From: Bifidobacterium choerinum
Lineage (GTDB): Bacteria > Actinomycetota > Actinomycetes > Actinomycetales > Bifidobacteriaceae
Direction: 5' to 3'
DNA length: 64,000 nucleotides
Assembly (NCBI RefSeq): GCF_000741135.1
Contig: NZ_JGYU01000001.1
Span: 124,001-188,000, forward strand
The notes under the pieces are model-generated. The model did not search any database, had not been told where the DNA came from, and worked only from the letters and a program-made list of their open reading frames with translations. Made by a program: the position numbers and the translations under genes. Each line of letters begins with the position of its first letter. Position 1 is the first letter of the stretch. This document shows, in pieces, positions 23,875 through 31,320 of the stretch.

Positions 23875-24456
23875 ATGACGAACATGGCGAACACGACGGA
23901 GACACTGACGACGGAACGATTGGCGCTCAGGCCATGGCGCGAATCGGACGCGGAGGCGCTGTATGAATACGCGAAGAACCCGAACATCGGGCCGATCGCC
24001 GGATGGCCGGCGCACCGCAGCGTCGAGGAAAGCCTTGACGTGATCCGCACCGTGCTCAACGGCCCCGAGGATTACGCGATCACGCTCGCCGAGGATCAGG
24101 ACACGGCGATCGGCGCGATCGCGCTCAAGTTCGCCGGCGACTCCGACCTCTTCCCCGAGGACGACATGACACAGACCGAACTCGGTTTCTGGATCGGCGA
24201 ACCGTTCTGGGGCAACGGCTATGTTCCCGAAGCGGCCCGTGAACTGCTGCGGCACGGCTTCGAGGACCTGAATCTGACCGCGATCTGGTGCGCGTACTAC
24301 GACGGCAACACGAAATCGGCGCGCGCCCAGCAGAAGATCGGCTTCGAACCTGTACGCGTCACACCGGACGTGCCGGTGCCGCTGCTGCACGAGACGCGCA
24401 CCGCCCATGAGAACCGGATGACGCTTGCCCGCTGGCAGGAGCTCCAGTCGAGCTGA
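23875..24456 (+). CDS. RimJ/RimL-type GNAT acetyltransferase
   Basis: 193 residues. LTTERLALRPWRESDAEALY is the classic RimJ/RimL opening. Then come TELGFWIGEPFWGNGYVPEA with ARELLRHGF (the GNGY loop binds acetyl-CoA), AYYDGNTKSARAQQKIGFEP and a long C-terminus. Related enzymes acetylate ribosomal-protein N-termini, or in some cases small molecules. The start is the ATG with a -10 box 7 nt upstream; an in-frame ATG four codons earlier overlaps that box and is unlikely. It lies alone between two repeat arrays. Confidence 0.87.
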   Translation: MTNMANTTETLTTERLALRPWRESDAEALYEYAKNPNIGPIAGWPAHRSVEESLDVIRTVLNGPEDYAITLAEDQDTAIGAIALKFAGDSDLFPEDDMTQTELGFWIGEPFWGNGYVPEAARELLRHGFEDLNLTAIWCAYYDGNTKSARAQQKIGFEPVRVTPDVPVPLLHETRTAHENRMTLARWQELQSS

Positions 24457-24588
24457 CGAAAATCGGAAAAGCCATGCGCCAGTAAGGCTTACCCATCCCT
24501 AACATCCAAATTGCATAAGGTCCACCTATCAAATTACATAGCGGCTACCTTCCGGATCGCATCCAGGCAGCGCACCGAGTCTCCAAAC

Positions 24589-24796
24589 GCGCACGCATAC
24601 GCAATCCAAGTCGCATACCAGCCCCACAGCGTCCCGGCCTGCGCACAGGTACGCCATCCGGGTCACGCACCAGCCCCGCAGCGTCACGGCCTGCGCACGC
24701 ATACGCCATCCGGGCCACATACCAGCCCAGCAGCGTACCGGTCTGCGCACGCATACGCCGGTCGCGACGCTCCAGCCCCGCGCCCGCACACACGCG
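24589..24796. repeat. 52-bp-period repeat array, copy B (4 units)
   Basis: The core GCGCACGCATACGC starts at 24589, 24693 and 24745, with a variant at 24641; each step is 52 bp. The intervening sequence is better conserved than in copy A (CCATCCGGG, ACCAGCCCC, CAGCGT, CGGCCT). It ends 44 bp before the recQ start codon. Confidence 0.85.
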
Positions 24797-24826
24797 CGGC
24801 ATCTATGCCAAACCACGCCCGGCGGT

Positions 24827-24832
24827 TACACT
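24827..24832 (+). promoter_or_regulatory. -10 box giving a leaderless recQ transcript
   Basis: TACACT, 8 nt before the ATG at 24841, with no Shine-Dalgarno sequence. Confidence 0.5.
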
Positions 24833-24840
24833 GGTGCGCT

Positions 24841-26778
24841 ATGACGATTTCGCAGGAGGAGCTCGACGCGCAGTCGCTCGCGACATTGCGCCAATACTTT
24901 GGCTATGAGGATTTCCGTCCCGGACAGGGCGCGCTCATCCGCGCCATCCTGGGCGGCCGCGATGTGCTCGGCGTCATGCCGACCGGCTCCGGCAAGTCGC
25001 TGTGCTACCAGATCCCCTCGCTCTTGCTGCATGGCCTGACGATCGTCATCTCCCCGCTGATCTCATTGATGAAGGACCAGGTGGACGGCGCGAACGAGAT
25101 CGGCATCCCGGCGGCCTTCATCAACGGCTCGCAGTCGATCGACGAGCAGGAGGACGTGTTCGCCGCCGCGAACGCCGGCCGCGTCCGCCTGCTGTACGTG
25201 GCGCCGGAACGACTGGAGACGCAGCGCTTCGTGAACTTCGCGACCCATGCGGACATCGCGCTCGTCGCCGTCGACGAGGCGCACTGCGTGTCCCAATGGG
25301 GCCAGGACTTCCGTTCGTCGTACCTCGGCATCGGCGACTTCATCGACGCGCTGCCCGACCGTCCGACGCTCGCCGCGTTCACGGCGACGGCCACCGAACG
25401 CGTGCGCCGCGACATCATCCAGATGCTCGGCCTGCGCGACCCCCAGGTCGTCGTCACCGGCTTCGACCGCACGAACCTGTACTTCGACATCCTCAAGCTC
25501 GGCACGCGCGACAAGGCGAACTGGATCGCGCGCTACGTGGCCGAACACGCCGACGAATCCGGCATCATCTACTGCGCGACGCGCAAGCAGACCGAGGAGC
25601 TCGCCGACACGATCAACGCGCTCGTCCCGCAGCTGCGCGCCGTGTCCGGCGCCGCCTCGCCGTCGTCCTCCCCTATCGCCGTCGCCTATCACGCAGGCCT
25701 GCCGCCGGCGCAGCGCGAGCGCGCGCAGCGCGACTTCGTAACCGACGCGGTGCCGCTCGTCGTCGCGACGAACGCGTTCGGCATGGGCATCGACAAGTCG
25801 AACGTGCGCTACGTCATCCACCACAACATGCCGGAGAGCATCGAGGCCTACTACCAGGAGGCGGGACGCGCCGGCCGCGACGGCGAGCCGAGCCGCTGCA
25901 CGCTGCTGTGGAACGAGTCGGACATCGTCACGCGGCGCCGGCTGCTCGACAACGGCGGCGCCAACGAGCGCCTCACCGAGGACGAGCAGGAGCAGGTGCG
26001 CCGCTGGAAACGCCATCTGCTCGACGCGATGGTCGGCTACTGCCGCACGACCGAATGCCTGCACCGCTATATGACGCGCTACTTCGGCGAGGACGGCGAG
26101 ATGCCGGCCGGCGCGCACTGCGTCGGCGGGTGCGTGAACTGCGACAGCACGTTCTCGACGACCGACGTCTCGCGCATCGCGCGCACGATCAGCATGTGCG
26201 TGCACGATCTGGGACAGTCGTACGGCAGCGGCAAGATCGTCGCCGTGCTGCGCGGCTCGCAGGCGAAGGACGTGCTCGACCGCGGCCTCGACCATGTGCC
26301 GACCTTCGGCAGGCTCGCCGACGTGTCGCAGTCGACGGTGCGCGATGTGCTCAACCAGATGGTGTCGGACGGGTTCCTGACGATCACCGAGGGGCGGCTG
26401 CCGATCGTCATGTTCGGCGCCCGCGCGGCCGAGACGATCGACCCGGCGTTCCACTACGAGATGAAGAGCATCACGCGACCGAAGCCGGTGCGTCCGGCGC
26501 GGCAGTCGAATCCGGCGCTCGAGCCGACGACCTTCGGCGGCGGGCACGGCGGCACCGACGAGGCATTGTTCGAACGCCTGCGCGGGCTGCGTCTCGACAT
26601 CGCGCGCGAGATCGGCAAGCCGCCGTACATCGTGTTCTCGGACCGGTCCCTTCGCGACATGGCGACGCGCCGTCCGCACACCGACGACGAGTTCCTCGAG
26701 GTCAGCGGCGTCGGCGCGTCGAAGCTCAGCAAGTACGGCGAGCGCTTCATGCAGGCGATCGCCGACTTCGAGGAGTGA
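24841..26778 (+). CDS. recQ: ATP-dependent DNA helicase RecQ
   Basis: 645-residue 3'-5' helicase for recombination and fork repair. Order: FGYEDFRPGQGALIRAIL (motif 0), VMPTGSGKSLCYQIP (Walker A), VDEAHCVSQWGQDFR (DEAH and RecQ loop), AFTATATERVRRDI, then GRAGRDGEPSRC (motif VI). The RecQ-C-terminal zinc-binding cysteines follow (CHCVGGCVNC-like region near residue 425), then a winged helix, and an HRDC domain at the end (LRGLRLDIAREIGKPPYIVF and EVSGVGASKLSKYG). The start at 24841 fits the family and the -10 box; the longer frame is repeat sequence. It is a single gene followed by 181 bp to the next. Confidence 0.95.
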   Translation: MTISQEELDAQSLATLRQYFGYEDFRPGQGALIRAILGGRDVLGVMPTGSGKSLCYQIPSLLLHGLTIVISPLISLMKDQVDGANEIGIPAAFINGSQSIDEQEDVFAAANAGRVRLLYVAPERLETQRFVNFATHADIALVAVDEAHCVSQWGQDFRSSYLGIGDFIDALPDRPTLAAFTATATERVRRDIIQMLGLRDPQVVVTGFDRTNLYFDILKLGTRDKANWIARYVAEHADESGIIYCATRKQTEELADTINALVPQLRAVSGAASPSSSPIAVAYHAGLPPAQRERAQRDFVTDAVPLVVATNAFGMGIDKSNVRYVIHHNMPESIEAYYQEAGRAGRDGEPSRCTLLWNESDIVTRRRLLDNGGANERLTEDEQEQVRRWKRHLLDAMVGYCRTTECLHRYMTRYFGEDGEMPAGAHCVGGCVNCDSTFSTTDVSRIARTISMCVHDLGQSYGSGKIVAVLRGSQAKDVLDRGLDHVPTFGRLADVSQSTVRDVLNQMVSDGFLTITEGRLPIVMFGARAAETIDPAFHYEMKSITRPKPVRPARQSNPALEPTTFGGGHGGTDEALFERLRGLRLDIAREIGKPPYIVFSDRSLRDMATRRPHTDDEFLEVSGVGASKLSKYGERFMQAIADFEE

Positions 26779-26959
26779 CGCTTCCCTGTCTCCCCGGTCC
26801 GCGCCCGTCTCACCGCCGCTTGTTGCGATGCGGACACGATGGCCGCGGGCGCCATGGTCGCTGCTACAGTGGGGCGTCTGGGGAACGTCCAGCGCCGGTG
26901 CGATGGAATGGTCGGGACAAGGCCGCCCTGGAACCGAGGAAACAGAGAAGGAGAACATC

Positions 26960-27496
26960 ATGGGCTACGGCGACGACCCGTCATACGGACCACCGTTCGG
27001 CGACTCCGATCATCCACATCCGTATTCGCAAGGGCCGTCCTTCGGCCAATACGGCAGACCGGCCGATCCGTACGGCTGTCCCGGTCAGGGCGGCACGGGC
27101 GCGAACGGCGCCGGAGACGCCCAGCCGAATCTCGGCACGACGCAGTCGCCGTTCCCATATCCGACGGCCGGCTCCGGTTCCGGATACGGATACCGCCCCG
27201 GACAGTCGCCGCACGACCGAGGCCCCAGACCGCAGCGTGGTCCGTACGGCCCCTACGACCGTCCCTACGACCGGTACGGCTCGTTCCCGTATTTTTCGAT
27301 GCCGAAGCAACCCGAACGGCACGGATCCGACGCGAAGATCGCAATCGGCGTCGTCGCCGCCGTCCTCGCATCGTCCCTCGCGCTCAGTTGGGCGCTCACC
27401 GGGACGACGCCGCCGATGTCGGACGGCGTCGTCCCGTACGCCGTTTCGCAGCAGACCGAGGCGGATTGCGCCACGGGTGCCGCGATGGCCACATGA
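26960..27496 (+). CDS. Pro/Gly/Tyr-rich single-pass membrane protein
   Basis: 178 residues, not assigned to a family. The first 115 residues are low-complexity and rich in Pro, Gly, Tyr and Asp (for example PSYGPPFGDSD and PYGPYDRPYDRYG). One membrane helix follows (IAIGVVAAVLASSLALSWAL), then about 35 outer residues with a single Cys near the end. Proteins of this build are common in actinobacteria as envelope or division-associated proteins (general knowledge). The start ATG follows GAAGGAGAACATC, and TACAGT at 26865-26870 is a likely -10. The outer domain looks too short to be an enzyme, so the gene may be truncated relative to homologues. Confidence 0.65.
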   Translation: MGYGDDPSYGPPFGDSDHPHPYSQGPSFGQYGRPADPYGCPGQGGTGANGAGDAQPNLGTTQSPFPYPTAGSGSGYGYRPGQSPHDRGPRPQRGPYGPYDRPYDRYGSFPYFSMPKQPERHGSDAKIAIGVVAAVLASSLALSWALTGTTPPMSDGVVPYAVSQQTEADCATGAAMAT

Positions 27497-27516
27497 GGAA
27501 CCGGAAAACCCGCCCG

Positions 27517-28701
27517 CTACTTCCCCAGCGCTTCGAAGGCGCCTTCGAGGTCGCCGATGAGGTCGTCGACGTCCTCGATACCGACGGACAGGCGCACGAG
27601 GTTCGCCGGCACCTCGAGCGCCGTGCCCGAAACGGACATGTGCGTCATCGCGGCCGGCACCTCGATGAGCGATTCGACGCCGCCGAGCGATTCGGCGAGC
27701 GTGAACAGCCGCGTCGAGGCGGCGAAACGCTCCGCCGCCTCCTTGCCGCCGGTGATCTCGACCGAGATCATGCCGCCGAAGCCGCCGTGCATCTGCCGTT
27801 CGGCGACCTCGTGGCCCGGATGTGATTCGAGCCCCGGATACCAGACGCGCTCCACGCCGGCGTGCCCTTCGAGCCAATGCGCGATCGTCATCGCGTTCTC
27901 GCTGTGCTTGCGCACGCGCAGGTCGAGAGTCTTGAGCCCGCGGATGTCGAGCCACGAATCGAAGGGCGACGGCACGGCGCCGGCCGCGTTCTGCAGGAAC
28001 ATGACCCGCTGCGCGAGCTCGTCGTCGTTCGTGACGACGGCGCCGCCGACGACGTCCGAATGCCCGCCGATGTACTTCGTCGTCGAGTAGACGACGGCGT
28101 CGGCGCCGTCGGTGAGCGGATGCTGCAGGATCGGCGACGCGAAGGTGTTGTCGACGACGACGCGCGTGCCGTGCTCGTGCGCGAGCGACGCCGTCAATGC
28201 GATGTCGGTGATGTTCAGCAGCGGGTTCGACGGCGTCTCCACCCAGATGTAGCGGTACGACTTGCGCGCGAGCGCCGTGTTGACGGCGGCCGGGTCGGTG
28301 ATGTCGACGACGTCGAGTTCGACGCCCCACGGCACGAAGACCTTCGCGAGCAGTCGGTAGGTGCCGCCGTAGACGTCGTTGCCGATGAGGATCGCGTCGC
28401 CCGGCTTGAGCGTCGAACGCAGCAGCACGTCGATCGCGGCGAGTCCGGAGGAGAACGCGACCGCGTGCCTTGCGCCTTCGACGGCGGCGAGCTGTTCGGT
28501 GAACGAGTCGCGCGTCGGGTTGACGGAGCGGCTGTAGTCGTAGCCGTGGCGCAGTCCGCCGACGCCGTCCTGCTTGAATGTCGAGGTCATGTAGATCGGC
28601 GTGGAGACGGCGCCGGTGATCGGGTCAGGCTCCTGTCCGGCGTGGATGCCGCGCGTCGCGGTGCCGTAAGTCGTGGTTTCGTTGACGTCGAAGTTGCTCA
28701 T
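27517..28701 (-). CDS. metB: Cystathionine gamma-synthase / gamma-lyase (Cys/Met PLP family)
   Basis: 394-residue PLP enzyme of transsulfuration. Seen: GYDYSRSVNPTRDSFTEQLA, AFSSGLAAIDVLLRS, VWVETPSNP-type sequence (YIWVETPSNPLLNITDIA), VVVDNTFASPILQHPL, and the cofactor lysine in VVYSTTKYIGGHSDVVGG near residue 205. The family cannot be split reliably into gamma-synthase and gamma-lyase by eye. Paired with the upstream CBS-like gene it would convert homocysteine via cystathionine to cysteine. The start ATG has AAAGGAA 13 bases upstream. It is separated from the CBS gene by a small frame and a 9-bp tandem repeat. Confidence 0.92.
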   Translation of the reverse strand: MSNFDVNETTTYGTATRGIHAGQEPDPITGAVSTPIYMTSTFKQDGVGGLRHGYDYSRSVNPTRDSFTEQLAAVEGARHAVAFSSGLAAIDVLLRSTLKPGDAILIGNDVYGGTYRLLAKVFVPWGVELDVVDITDPAAVNTALARKSYRYIWVETPSNPLLNITDIALTASLAHEHGTRVVVDNTFASPILQHPLTDGADAVVYSTTKYIGGHSDVVGGAVVTNDDELAQRVMFLQNAAGAVPSPFDSWLDIRGLKTLDLRVRKHSENAMTIAHWLEGHAGVERVWYPGLESHPGHEVAERQMHGGFGGMISVEITGGKEAAERFAASTRLFTLAESLGGVESLIEVPAAMTHMSVSGTALEVPANLVRLSVGIEDVDDLIGDLEGAFEALGK

Positions 28702-28767
28702 GGGTGCTGTTGTTCCTTTGGATGCTCTGCGATTGATGATTGATGATTCGGCGATTCATGCGCGCGT

Positions 28768-28908
28768 TCAAGCGCGGCGCGGCCTCGCGATGTAGCTCGT
28801 GACGCTGCCGCTGCCGTGCCCGCGCAGCGGCGCGTGGTGGATGATGAAGGTCGTGCCGCCGGCCGTCCTCGTCGTCGTGCGCGCCGTGTGTACCGTGTCG
28901 TGCTTCAT
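28768..28908 (-). CDS. Small protein between the CBS and metB genes, 46 residues
   Basis: A small basic frame, too short to be obvious. It begins MKHDTVHTARTTTRTAGGTT, then FIIHHAPLRG and GSVTSYIARPRRA. A strong ribosome-binding site (AGAGGAGAC) lies eight bases before the ATG. The middle FIIHHAPLRGHGSG is unusual and looks constrained, with two adjacent His. It lies between the CBS-like gene and metB on the same strand, probably in their mRNA. The tandem repeat sits immediately upstream of its ribosome-binding site. Function unknown; it could also be a regulatory leader for metB. Confidence 0.45.
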   Translation of the reverse strand: MKHDTVHTARTTTRTAGGTTFIIHHAPLRGHGSGSVTSYIARPRRA

Positions 28909-28923
28909 AGGTCCGTCTCCTCT

Positions 28924-28981
28924 GTCGTATCCGTCGTATCCGTCGTATCCGTCGTATCCGTCGTATCCGTCGTATCCGTCG
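28924..28981. repeat. 9-bp simple-sequence repeat, six perfect copies
   Basis: GTCGTATCC occurs six times in perfect tandem from 28924 to 28977, plus a partial copy. On the coding (minus) strand it reads GGATACGAC and lies between the CBS stop codon and the small gene's ribosome-binding site. Perfect copies suggest recent expansion and likely strain-to-strain variation. Confidence 0.9.
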
Positions 28982-28994
28982 TGATGTGCCGCGT

Positions 28995-30011
28995 TCAGAT
29001 CTGCAGCAGCGCCTCGTCGACGATCGACGGGCGCGCCGTCGCGGCGACGACGTCCGCGTAGCCGTGGTCGATCATCCAGTCATCGTTGAAGATCTTCTCG
29101 AGGTAGCCGCGGCCGGAATCGGGCAGCAGCACGACGACGGTCTGCGTCTCGTCGAGGTCATGCTCCTTTGCGTATTTGACGGCGGCGGCGACGGCCATGC
29201 CGCTCGAGCCGCCGACAAGCAGCCCCTCCTCGGCGGCGAGGCGGCGCGTCATCAGGAACGCCTCGGAGTCGGTGATCTGCACGATCTCGTCGGCGATGTG
29301 CTGGTCGTAGGCGCCGGGCATGAAGTCCTCGCCGACGCCTTCGATGTTGTAGCCGTGGATGTTGTCCGGATTCGAGTAGATCGAGCCTTCCGGGTCGGCG
29401 CCGATGACGGTGACGGCGCCGTCGGAGACGTCCTTGAGGTAGTTGCCGGTGCCGGAGATCGTGCCGCCGGTGCCGATGCCGGCGACGAAATGCGTGACTT
29501 GATGGTCGGTCTGCTTCCAGATCTCCGGGCCGGTCGTCTCGTAGTGGCTGCGCGGTCCGGCCGGATTGAAGTACTGGTTCGGCTTGAACGCGCCCGGGAT
29601 CTGCTGCGCGAGGCGATCGGAGACGCGGTAGTAGGAGCGCGGATCGTCCGGCGCGACGTCGGTCGGCGTCACGACGACCTCGGCGCCGTAGGCGCGCAGC
29701 ACGGCGCGCTTCGTCTCGCTGACCTTGTCCGGCAGCACGAAGATCGCGCGGTAGCCGCGCTGCTGGGCGACGAGCGCGAGGCCGACGCCGGTGTTGCCGG
29801 AGGTCGGCTCGACGATGACGCCGCCCGGCTTGAGCCTGCCGTCGCGTTCGGCGGCGTCGATGATGCGTTCGGCGATGCGGTCCTTCGACGAGCCGCCCGG
29901 ATTGAAGTATTCGACCTTGACGGCGATTGTGGCGCGCACGCCCTCGGTGACGTGGTGGAGCTTGACGATCGGCGTGTTGCCGATGTTCTCGGCGATGGTG
30001 TCCTGCAGCAT
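28995..30011 (-). CDS. cbs: Cystathionine beta-synthase-like / cysteine synthase PLP enzyme
   Basis: 338-residue fold-type-II PLP enzyme. Seen: IGNTPIVKLHHV, the cofactor lysine in FNPGGSSKDRIAERII near residue 43, EPTSGNTGVGLALVAQQRGY, and GIGTGGTISGTGNYLK. LLPDSGRGYLEKIFNDDWM near the end resembles CBS (LPDSxRNYxxKFLxDxWM) more than cysteine synthase. The C-terminal regulatory CBS-domain pair of human or mycobacterial enzymes is absent. The start ATG follows GAAGGAACC. With metB it would form a reverse-transsulfuration pair. Assignment as CBS is inferred; O-acetylserine sulfhydrylase activity cannot be excluded. Confidence 0.85.
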   Translation of the reverse strand: MLQDTIAENIGNTPIVKLHHVTEGVRATIAVKVEYFNPGGSSKDRIAERIIDAAERDGRLKPGGVIVEPTSGNTGVGLALVAQQRGYRAIFVLPDKVSETKRAVLRAYGAEVVVTPTDVAPDDPRSYYRVSDRLAQQIPGAFKPNQYFNPAGPRSHYETTGPEIWKQTDHQVTHFVAGIGTGGTISGTGNYLKDVSDGAVTVIGADPEGSIYSNPDNIHGYNIEGVGEDFMPGAYDQHIADEIVQITDSEAFLMTRRLAAEEGLLVGGSSGMAVAAAVKYAKEHDLDETQTVVVLLPDSGRGYLEKIFNDDWMIDHGYADVVAATARPSIVDEALLQI

Positions 30012-30456
30012 GATGGTTCCTTCGGCGTTCGATTGTTCTGGTCTGTGGTCTGTTTGTTTGCTTCGCCGACGCGATTGTTCATGTTCGGTCAGCGGTTTTC
30101 GAGACGCCACATGCTCGCATTGGAACCGTATTACGCACAGTTTTTCGTTAGGAGACACCGATGGATTCCGCTGTTTCCCTCTCGTCGAAGTCGTGATGAC
30201 TACGACCGAAAAGGCTTGGAATCATTGGATTTCGCAGATGAAGTATCAGATATTGGCGTCGATTCGTACTGATGAATGACCCCGATGAATGATTCTGCTG
30301 TCTCAAGTTATGCGTCGATATCCGCGCGCCGGAGGCGTCGGTCAGCGACAACAACAACATGAGCGATTGATCATGGTTGCAAGAATATAACGCCACACCG
30401 ACAATCAAAAAATACGGCGTCCATATATTGAACGCCGTCGCCCATGAGCCGGCCGC
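30012..30456. other. AT-richer gap between the CBS and peptide-transporter operons
   Basis: No confident gene. On the plus strand an 11-residue frame (ATG 30161, led by TTAGGAGACACC) runs by a TGATG overlap into a 27-residue frame starting MTTTEKAWNHWISQ and ending at 30279. The base composition is markedly less GC-rich than nearby. A minus-strand frame at 30148-30408 has no start signal and looks random. The right end holds the transporter terminator. Confidence 0.4.
30405..30438 (-). terminator. Rho-independent terminator of the peptide ABC operon
   Basis: On the minus strand ACGGCGT (30438-30432), loop, ACGCCGT (30420-30414), then TATTTTTTG. It lies 18 bases after the stop of the last gene and is the most classical terminator in the window. 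Confidence 0.85.
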
Positions 30457-31320
30457 TCACAGCGTCGCCGCGGCGACGAGCTCGCGCGTGTACGGGACCT
30501 GCGGGTCGCCGAGCACGGCGGCAACGCACCCCTGTTCGACGACGACGCCGTCGTGGAGCACGACGATCGTGTCGGCGATCGACTGCACGACGCCGAGGTC
30601 GTGCGAGACGAGCAGCATCCCCATGCGCGGGTCGCGTGCGCGCACCGCGGCGAAGGCGTCGAGGATCTGCAGGCGCGCGGCGACGTCGATTGCGCTCATC
30701 GCCTCGTCGGCGAGCAGCAGCCGCGGCCCGGTGACGATCGCGCGCGCGATCGCGACGCGCTGCGCCTGCCCGCCGGACATGTCGATCGGATAGCGGTCGA
30801 GGAACTCCTGCGGATCGAGCGCCACGAGGCGCAGCGCTTCGCATACACGTGCGACGAACCCATCATCGGAATGTTTCACATCGTGTTTCCCGCCATCGCC
30901 CCTGTCGTGCGCACGCAGCCGCAGCGGTTCGCTCACCGATTGGAACGCCGTCCATCTGGGGTCGAGCGACGAGAACGGATCCTGATAGACGATTCCCGAC
31001 GCCCGCCGCAGCCGATGCCTCCCGTCGGCCGATGCGATCGGCTCGCCGTCGAAGCGCACGTCGCCCACGTCGGGCGCCTCGAGCCCGAGCAGGATCCGCG
31101 TCAACGTCGATTTTCCCGAACCCGAACCCCCGATGACGGCGACGCATTCGCCCTCGTGCACCCGGATCGAGCAGCCGTGCAGCACCTCGTGCCGCCGCCT
31201 GCCCTTGCCGAAGCTCTTATGGATGCCGATGCCTTCGAGCAGCGTCGGCGCGTCCGCAACGGAGGTCGCGGTGGATACGGTCGTCGCAGCCGCCGTGGTC
31301 CTCCCATCCGTCCCGTTCAT
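30457..31320 (-). CDS. Peptide ABC transporter ATP-binding protein (DppF/OppF-like)
   Basis: 287 residues, nucleotide-binding subunit. Seen: AVIGGSGSGKSTLTRILLGL (Walker A), VYQDPFSSLDPRW (Q-loop and peptide-type signature), [15 protein letters not shown] (ABC signature, with an initial Met instead of Leu) and LLLADEAMSAIDV, where the usual DEPTSALD is DEAMSAID. The ATG is in a TGATG overlap with the upstream fused gene. The N-terminal 25 residues are Thr/Ala-rich and probably disordered. It is the last gene of the operon and pairs with the ATPase half of its neighbour to form the heterodimeric motor. Confidence 0.9.
   Translation of the reverse strand: MNGTDGRTTAAATTVSTATSVADAPTLLEGIGIHKSFGKGRRRHEVLHGCSIRVHEGECVAVIGGSGSGKSTLTRILLGLEAPDVGDVRFDGEPIASADGRHRLRRASGIVYQDPFSSLDPRWTAFQSVSEPLRLRAHDRGDGGKHDVKHSDDGFVARVCEALRLVALDPQEFLDRYPIDMSGGQAQRVAIARAIVTGPRLLLADEAMSAIDVAARLQILDAFAAVRARDPRMGMLLVSHDLGVVQSIADTIVVLHDGVVVEQGCVAAVLGDPQVPYTRELVAAATL

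Larger units (their letters stand above)
24457..24840. other. Intergenic region upstream of recQ
   Basis: Non-coding. It carries copy B of the 52-bp array and the recQ promoter. The frame open from 24511 into recQ runs through the repeats and is not part of the protein. Confidence 0.7.
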
